From F1-60-MAGs163 sp046091165 (GTDB taxonomy: Bacteria > Actinomycetota > Thermoleophilia > Solirubrobacterales > Solirubrobacteraceae), in the NCBI GenBank assembly GCA_046091165.1, contig JBJTBE010000109.1, forward strand, positions 1 through 18,335: a stretch of 18,335 nt of DNA, read 5' to 3'. The notes under the pieces were generated by a model. It was not told the DNA's origin, searched no databases, and saw only the letters and a program-made list of their open reading frames with translations. Positions 14,176 to 18,335 of this stretch are shown here, one piece after another. Position 1 is the stretch's first letter; each line of letters begins with the position of its first letter. Made by a program: the position numbers and the translations under genes.

Positions 14176-14181
14176 TAGACT
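14176..14181 (+). promoter_or_regulatory. candidate -10 box of dnaX
   Basis: TAGACT (TAnnnT), 7 nt before the GTG at 14189, with no Shine-Dalgarno, so the message is probably leaderless. No -35 was recognised. Confidence 0.5.
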
Positions 14182-14188
14182 CGCGCAG

Positions 14189-15973
14189 GTGTCCGCAGGC
14201 CCCTCGCTCTACCGCCGTCATCGTCCCCGGACCTTCGATGACGTCGTGGGCCAGGAGCACGTCGTGCGGACCCTCTCCAACGCGATCGAGCAGGGAAAGG
14301 TGCACCACGCCTACCTGTTCGTCGGCTCCCGCGGGACCGGCAAGACCTCGACGGCGAAGATCCTCGCCGCCTGCCTGAACTGCGAGCAGGGCCCGACCAC
14401 CAGCCCCTGCGGCCGGTGCGAGTCGTGCGTGGCGATCCAGAACGCCTCCTCGATGGACGTCATCGAGATGGACGCCGCCTCGCACAACTCGGTCGACGAC
14501 ATCCGGGAGCTGCGCGAGAGCGTGGCCTTCGTCCCGGTCAGCGGGCGCTCGAAGGTCTACATCCTCGACGAGGCCCACATGCTCACCACCCAGGCGTGGA
14601 ACGCCTTCCTCAAGACGCTCGAGGAGCCGCCGCCGAACACGATCTTCGTGCTGGCCACCACCGAGGCCCAGAAGGTCCTGTCGACCGTGGTCGACCGCTG
14701 CCACCGGTTCGACTTCGGCCGCCCGAGCGTCGAGCAGCTGACCGTCGTGCTGCAGCGGGTCGTCGAGGAGGAGCAGATCGAGATCGCGCCCGACGCCTTG
14801 GCGCTGATCGCCCGCCACGCGACCGGCTCCTTCCGCGACGCGCTGGGCACCCTCGAACAGCTGGTCACCTACACCGGCAACGCCATCGCCGTCGAGGACG
14901 TGCTCGCCGTCCTGGGCGTGGCCGACGACGACCTGCTCTTCGGCGCCCTGGACGCCGTGGCGGCCCACGACGCGCGGGCCGCCCTGGAGGCCGCCGCCGC
15001 CCTGGCCCGGACCGGCCGCGACCTGCAGGTCGCCGCGCGCGACCTCGAGGTCCACGCGCGCGAGCTGCTGGTCGTCAGGACCCTCGGCGAGGTGCCCTCC
15101 GAGCTGCGGGTCACCGCCGACCGCGACCGCCGCCTGGAGGAGCAGGCGCTGCGGGTGCCCGAGGCCGACGTGGTGGGGCTGCTCGACCAGCTGGCCACGG
15201 CGATGCGGGCGATCCGCGACGGCTCGGACGCGCGCACCCAGATCGAACTGGCCCTGGTCAAGGCCGCCACCCCGTCGGTCGACGCCTCGACCAAGGCCCT
15301 CCTGGCGCGGATCGCACGGCTGGAGGGTGGCGAGCCGGTGGCCGCCCCGCCGGCGCCCGCACCGTCCCCGGCCCCTGAGGCGCCCGAGCCGCCCGAGCCG
15401 GCGGCCGAGGCCTCCCCGGCCGCCGGTCCTGAGCCGCCCGCTCCCGAGCCCCAGGCGGTCGCCTCCGGCGGCGGGGCCTCGGCCGCAGCCCGGCCCGCCG
15501 AGGAGCCCGCCGAGCCGGCGCCCGAGCCGGTGGCCGTGGCGGTGCGCATCGACGAGGTGGCCGAGCTGTGGCCGGCGGTCGTGGAGACCCTCCAGGCCGA
15601 CCAGTCGCTGCTGGCCGCCGCGCTGGCCGGCGCCCAGCCGGTCGAGATCCGGGCCGGGACCACGCTGGTCGTCGCCTTCGGCGCCGAGGATTCGTTCAAC
15701 CGCAGGATGGCCGCCGACAACGCCGAGCACCGCGAGGCGGTGGTGGAGGCGGTCCGGTCGCTGACCGGGGCGCCGCTGCGGGTCGAGTACGAGACCCGGG
15801 AGGTCGAGCCCCGGGAGTCGGCCCCGGAGCTGGCCGGCGAGGAGCTGGTCGACCGGATCGTCGAGACCGTCGATGCCGAGGAGATCGTGCCGACCGCCGG
15901 CGCGGCCGGCGACGGCGCCCCGGGCGGGGTGCCCGACGCGGGCGCGGCGCCTCCCGCGGACGCGGAGGAGTAG
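14189..15973 (+). CDS. dnaX: DNA polymerase III subunit gamma/tau
   Basis: A 594-residue clamp-loader ATPase that opens and loads the beta sliding clamp at the replication fork. The AAA+ core begins SLYRRHRPRTFDDVVGQ. Walker A is GSRGTGKTS (K52). The zinc-finger cysteines are C65, C74, C77 and C80, and Walker B is VYILDEAH (123-130). TTE (157-159) is sensor 1. The arginine-finger segment reads VVDRCHRFDF (R170), with Asp in place of the usual Ser of the SRC motif. Residues about 383-450 are an Ala/Pro/Glu-rich linker. The last 145 or so residues form a tau-type C-terminal domain (ELWPAVVETLQADQS, TTLVVAFGAEDSFN). The start is GTG at 14189, supported by the -10 box. No slippery A-run for a gamma frameshift is visible. 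The stop is 4 bp before recR. Confidence 0.97.
   Translation: MSAGPSLYRRHRPRTFDDVVGQEHVVRTLSNAIEQGKVHHAYLFVGSRGTGKTSTAKILAACLNCEQGPTTSPCGRCESCVAIQNASSMDVIEMDAASHNSVDDIRELRESVAFVPVSGRSKVYILDEAHMLTTQAWNAFLKTLEEPPPNTIFVLATTEAQKVLSTVVDRCHRFDFGRPSVEQLTVVLQRVVEEEQIEIAPDALALIARHATGSFRDALGTLEQLVTYTGNAIAVEDVLAVLGVADDDLLFGALDAVAAHDARAALEAAAALARTGRDLQVAARDLEVHARELLVVRTLGEVPSELRVTADRDRRLEEQALRVPEADVVGLLDQLATAMRAIRDGSDARTQIELALVKAATPSVDASTKALLARIARLEGGEPVAAPPAPAPSPAPEAPEPPEPAAEASPAAGPEPPAPEPQAVASGGGASAAARPAEEPAEPAPEPVAVAVRIDEVAELWPAVVETLQADQSLLAAALAGAQPVEIRAGTTLVVAFGAEDSFNRRMAADNAEHREAVVEAVRSLTGAPLRVEYETREVEPRESAPELAGEELVDRIVETVDAEEIVPTAGAAGDGAPGGVPDAGAAPPADAEE
15964..15970 (+). promoter_or_regulatory. 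strong Shine-Dalgarno that fixes the recR start
   Basis: GGAGGAG lies inside the last codons of dnaX, exactly 7 nt before the ATC codon at 15978. This is ideal spacing and the best Shine-Dalgarno noticed in the window. It points to ATC as the recR initiation codon. Confidence 0.7.
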
Positions 15974-15977
15974 GGCC

Positions 15978-16583
15978 ATCTACGCGGCCCCGGTCCAGCG
16001 CCTGATCACCGAGCTGAGCAAGCTCCCGGGGATCGGCACGCGCACCGCCCAGCGGCTGGCCTTCCACATCCTGCGCCTGGAGCCGGCCGATGCGCTGGCG
16101 CTCGCCGAGGCGATCACCGAGGTCAAGGAGAAGATCGGCTTCTGCACGGTCTGCTTCAACCTCTCCGAGGGCGAGACCTGCACGATCTGCTCCGACGAGC
16201 GTCGCGACGCCTCGGTCATCTGCGTGGTGGAGGAGCCCGGCGACATCATCCCCGTCGAGCGCACCCACGAGTTCCGCGGCCGCTACCACGTGCTCGGCGG
16301 GGCGCTCTCGCCGATCGACGGGATCGACCCCTCCGACCTGCGAATCGACGAGCTCTACCGGCGCGTGGAGAAGGCCGACCCGCCGGTGACCGAGGTCGTC
16401 CTGGCCACCAACCCGACGACCACCGGGGAGGCGACGGCCCTGCACCTGGCCCGCGAGCTGCACGAGCGCTCGCCCGACGTGGCGGTGACGCGGCTGGCCT
16501 CCGGGCTGCCGGTCGGCGCCGACCTCGAGTACGCCGACGAGGTGACCCTGGGCCGGGCGATGCTCGGCCGCCGGGCGGTCTGA
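15978..16583 (+). CDS. recR: Recombination mediator protein RecR
   Basis: A 201-residue protein of the RecFOR pathway that helps load RecA at gaps. The order of domains is standard: helix-hairpin-helix LPGIGTRTAQRLAFHIL (16-32), a C4 zinc finger (C56, C59, C68, C71), and a Toprim domain starting SVICVVEEPGDIIPVE. ATNPTTTGEATA and RLASGLPVGADLEYADE complete it. Length matches typical RecR (about 200) only if translation starts at residue IYAAPVQRL, where other RecR proteins have Met or Val. That codon is ATC. The only canonical in-frame start upstream is ATG 15873, which would overlap dnaX by 101 bp and add 35 Arg/Pro-rich residues. The GGAGGAG at 15964-15970 favours ATC. The ybaB gene often found between dnaX and recR is absent. 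Confidence 0.95.
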   Translation: MYAAPVQRLITELSKLPGIGTRTAQRLAFHILRLEPADALALAEAITEVKEKIGFCTVCFNLSEGETCTICSDERRDASVICVVEEPGDIIPVERTHEFRGRYHVLGGALSPIDGIDPSDLRIDELYRRVEKADPPVTEVVLATNPTTTGEATALHLARELHERSPDVAVTRLASGLPVGADLEYADEVTLGRAMLGRRAV

Positions 16584-16597
16584 GCGCCGGCCGCGCC

Positions 16598-16603
16598 TAT
16601 TCT
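16598..16603 (+). promoter_or_regulatory. candidate -10 box of lysC
   Basis: TATTCT (TAnnnT), 9 nt before the ATG at 16613, inside the 29-bp gap after recR. It suggests lysC-asd has its own leaderless promoter and argues against the in-frame TTG at 16604, which abuts the box. Confidence 0.45.
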
Positions 16604-16612
16604 TTGGCGACG

Positions 16613-17881
16613 ATGTCCCAGGGCACGATCGTCATGAAGTTCGGGGGAACCTCGGTCGCCGACGCCGAGAAGATCCGCCGTGCCGCGGGGCGGATCGTCG
16701 CGCGCCGGGAAGAGGGCTACGAGGTGGTCGCCGTGCTCAGCGCCCGCGGCAAGGAGACCGACCGGCTGATCGAGGCCGCCCAGGAGGTCTCCGGGAGCCC
16801 CGACCCGCGCGAGATGGACATGCTCCTCTCGACCGGGGAGCGGGTCTCCTGCGCCCTGGCCGCCATGGCGATAAACGACCTGGGCCACCGGGCGATCTCG
16901 CTCACCGGCTCGCAGGCCGGGATCGTCACCGACACCTCCCACACCAAGGCCCGGATCCTCGACGTACGCGCCGACCGGATCCGGGAGGCCCTCAAGGAGG
17001 ACAACATCGTGCTGGTCGCCGGCTTCCAGGGCGTCTCCACCGACCGGGACGTCACCACCCTGGGCCGCGGCGGCTCGGACACCACCGCGGTCGCGCTGGC
17101 CGCCGCGCTGGGTGCGCCCGAGTGCGAGATCTACACCGACGTCTCGGGCGTCTTCACCGCCGACCCCCGGATCGTGCCCGACGCCCGCAAGCTGGCCGCG
17201 GTCTCCTCCGAGGAGATGCTCGAGATGTCGGCCTCGGGGGCCGGCGTCCTGCAGCTGCGCAGCGTCGAGTACGCCCGCAACCACGGGGTGAGGATCCACT
17301 GCCGCTCCAGCTTCGAGGACGGCCCCGGTACCGTTGTGCTGACCGAGCAGGAGACCATGGAACACCCGCTGATCACCGCCGTTACCCACTCGACCGACGA
17401 GGCGCGCGTCACGCTCAAGGGCGTGCCCGACACGCCGGGCGTCGCCGGGCAGATCGCCACGGCGCTGGCCGACGCCAACGTCAACGTCGACATGATCATC
17501 CAGAACGAGCCGCTGGAGGACGGCTCCCGGGCCGACATGTCCTTCACCGTGCCCCGTGACGACCTCAGGGTCGCCGGCGACGCCCTCGAGCGCCTCAAGG
17601 GCGAGCTCGGCCTGGGCGAGATCGCCACCGACGAGGCGATGGGCAAGGTCTCCGTGGTCGGCGCCGGGATGCGCACCCACCCCGGGGTCGCCGCCCGCGT
17701 CTTCAGCGTCCTGGGCGAGCAGGGGATAAACATCGAGATGATCGCCACGTCGCCGATCAAGATCTCGTGCGTGATCCCGGGCGACCGCGTCGAGGATGCC
17801 GTCCAGGCCCTCCACGCCGCCTTCGAGCTCAACGGCGACGAGACGATCCGCGCGGAAGAGCCCTTCGGGCAGCCCTCATGA
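16613..17881 (+). CDS. lysC: Aspartate kinase (ACT-domain regulated)
   Basis: A 422-residue aspartokinase, the first step of lysine, threonine, methionine and diaminopimelate synthesis: L-aspartate plus ATP to aspartyl phosphate. Kinase motifs are MKFGGTSVAD (K9), STGERVSC, GRGGSDTTA (151-156) and EIYTDVSGVFTADPRIV. Two ACT domains follow (about 265-335 and 345-415), with THSTDEARVTLKGVPDTPG and VGAGMRTHPGVAARVF. These are the allosteric site for lysine/threonine feedback in the family. The length equals Corynebacterium LysC alpha (421). Met249 sits just before the ACT pair and could start a nested beta subunit. The ATG at 16613 is chosen because of the -10 box 9 nt upstream. The stop overlaps the asd start by 4 bp (ATGA). 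Confidence 0.97.
   Translation: MSQGTIVMKFGGTSVADAEKIRRAAGRIVARREEGYEVVAVLSARGKETDRLIEAAQEVSGSPDPREMDMLLSTGERVSCALAAMAINDLGHRAISLTGSQAGIVTDTSHTKARILDVRADRIREALKEDNIVLVAGFQGVSTDRDVTTLGRGGSDTTAVALAAALGAPECEIYTDVSGVFTADPRIVPDARKLAAVSSEEMLEMSASGAGVLQLRSVEYARNHGVRIHCRSSFEDGPGTVVLTEQETMEHPLITAVTHSTDEARVTLKGVPDTPGVAGQIATALADANVNVDMIIQNEPLEDGSRADMSFTVPRDDLRVAGDALERLKGELGLGEIATDEAMGKVSVVGAGMRTHPGVAARVFSVLGEQGINIEMIATSPIKISCVIPGDRVEDAVQALHAAFELNGDETIRAEEPFGQPS
17357..17881 (+). other. candidate nested lysC beta-subunit reading (internal in-frame start)
   Basis: An in-frame ATG (Met249 of LysC) is preceded by AGGAG at 17349-17353, 3 nt upstream, which is closer than ideal. It would give a 174-residue protein consisting only of the two ACT domains, beginning MEHPLITAVTHS. 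In Corynebacterium glutamicum the regulatory beta subunit of aspartokinase begins at the equivalent place of the same gene, forming an alpha2beta2 enzyme. The position is seen in the sequence; its use here is inferred from that family. Confidence 0.55.
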
Positions 17882-18335
17882 GGATCGCCGTGGTCGGCGC
17901 CACCGGCGCCGTCGGGCGGCTCCTGCTCGAGACGCTTGATGGGCGCGGGGTAGCCGCCGACGAGGTGGTGCCGTTCGGCAGCGAGCGCTCGGCCGGGTCC
18001 AGCCTGGGCCGCTGGGGCGAGGTCCGGCCCCTCGACGAAGCGGGAATCGAGGGCTTCGACCTGGCGCTGATGTCGGCCGGTGGCGCGGTCTCGCGCGAGT
18101 GGGCCCCCCGGCTGGCCAAGGCCGGCGCCCTCGTCGTGGACAACTCTTCGGCCTGGCGGATGGACCCGGAGGTGCCGCTGGTGGTGAGCGAGGTAAACCC
18201 CGAGGCGATCGACGGCGCCGGGAAGGGAATCATCGCCAACCCCAACTGCACCACGATGATCGTGATGCCGGCGATGAAGGCCGTGGACGGCCTCTTCGGG
18301 TTGCGCTCGATGGTGGCCACCAGCTACCAGGCGGC
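17878..18335 (+). CDS. asd: Aspartate-semialdehyde dehydrogenase (partial, 3' end off window)
   Basis: The first 152 codons of the enzyme that reduces aspartyl phosphate to aspartate semialdehyde with NADPH, the step after LysC. It opens MRIAVVGATGAVGRLLLE (nucleotide-binding GATGAVG). It continues with LMSAGGAVSREWAP, VVDNSSAWRMD and VVSEVNPEAI, and has the catalytic cysteine C124 in ANPNCTTMI. The reading is still open at the window edge near ATSYQAA, the start of the usual STYQA-type segment. The ATG overlaps the lysC stop as ATGA, with no Shine-Dalgarno, so translation is probably coupled. The lysC-asd pair is the standard actinobacterial operon. Confidence 0.97.
   Translation, partial: MRIAVVGATGAVGRLLLETLDGRGVAADEVVPFGSERSAGSSLGRWGEVRPLDEAGIEGFDLALMSAGGAVSREWAPRLAKAGALVVDNSSAWRMDPEVPLVVSEVNPEAIDGAGKGIIANPNCTTMIVMPAMKAVDGLFGLRSMVATSYQA

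Noticed and set aside
14118..14188. SRP RNA (ffs) gene upstream of dnaX, as in some bacteria
   Set aside because: Only 71 bp separate the peptidase and dnaX starts, too short for the RNA, and the space is taken by two -10 boxes.
15330..15540. Low-complexity Ala/Pro/Glu repeats in dnaX as a possible DNA repeat element
   Set aside because: It is the flexible linker between the AAA+ core and the tau C-terminal domain, normal for the family.
15873..15977. ATG 15873 as the recR start
   Set aside because: It would overlap dnaX by 101 bp and add 35 Arg/Pro-rich residues unlike RecR, while the strong Shine-Dalgarno points to 15978.
14129..15979. 616-codon minus-strand open frame antisense to dnaX
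   Set aside because: Gly/Arg/Leu-rich shadow of dnaX with no recognisable domain.
1..18335. CRISPR arrays, insertion sequences, prophage, toxin-antitoxin or defence genes
   Set aside because: No spaced direct repeats, transposase or integrase motifs, or nuclease/toxin proteins were seen on either strand.

Overview
The window is GC-rich (roughly 70% by eye) and densely coded, with almost no intergenic space. It looks like an actinobacterial chromosome. The dnaX-recR-lysC-asd linkage is an actinobacterial arrangement (in Mycobacterium and Corynebacterium the same genes lie near one another with others between them). LysC has an internal Met at residue 249, matching the Corynebacterium alpha/beta layout, and many genes have a TAnnnT -10 box only 7-10 nt before the start codon. 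A Thermoleophilia/Solirubrobacterales-like lineage is plausible, but this is inference and I cannot prove it from the sequence alone.

Layout. Positions 1-89 (minus): first 29 codons of an exported or membrane protein that runs off the window. 200-271 (minus): tRNA-Val(CAC) with its own -10 box. 295-4991 (minus): a tightly packed four-gene surface-glycan operon, transcribed as NAD-dependent epimerase A, epimerase B, a TIM-barrel/CapD-type dehydratase fusion, and a GT4 glycosyltransferase. Divergent from it, 5091-6305 (plus) encodes a WecA/TagO-type polyprenyl-phosphate GlcNAc-1-phosphate transferase, so the two arms probably make and modify a lipid-linked cell-surface glycan. 6193-10896 (minus): an iron(III) ABC transporter (lipoprotein, fused double permease, ATPase) followed by a VOC-family ring-cleaving dioxygenase whose 3' end overlaps wecA by 113 bp. 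11009-11338 (plus): a small single-pass membrane protein with a Thr/Gln-rich tail. 11348-14117 (minus): an M20 dipeptidase and a polytopic GT-C-like membrane protein. 14189-18335 (plus): dnaX, recR, lysC and the first part of asd, linking replication and repair genes to the aspartate amino-acid pathway.

Points that deserve attention. (1) Nearly every first-in-operon gene has a -10-like TAnnnT hexamer 7-10 nt before its start and no Shine-Dalgarno, implying widespread leaderless transcription. (2) recR appears to start at ATC, with a perfect GGAGGAG Shine-Dalgarno 7 nt upstream and no canonical start nearby. (3) A sugar-isomerase-like TIM barrel is fused to a CapD-type dehydratase in the glycan operon. 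(4) Epimerase A has Ala where the SDR catalytic Tyr is expected. (5) lysC probably encodes a nested beta subunit. I found no CRISPR array, insertion sequence, phage gene or defence system. No gap of 300 bases or more lacks a gene; the longest is 90-199, which holds the promoter of the edge gene and the 3' trailer of the tRNA.
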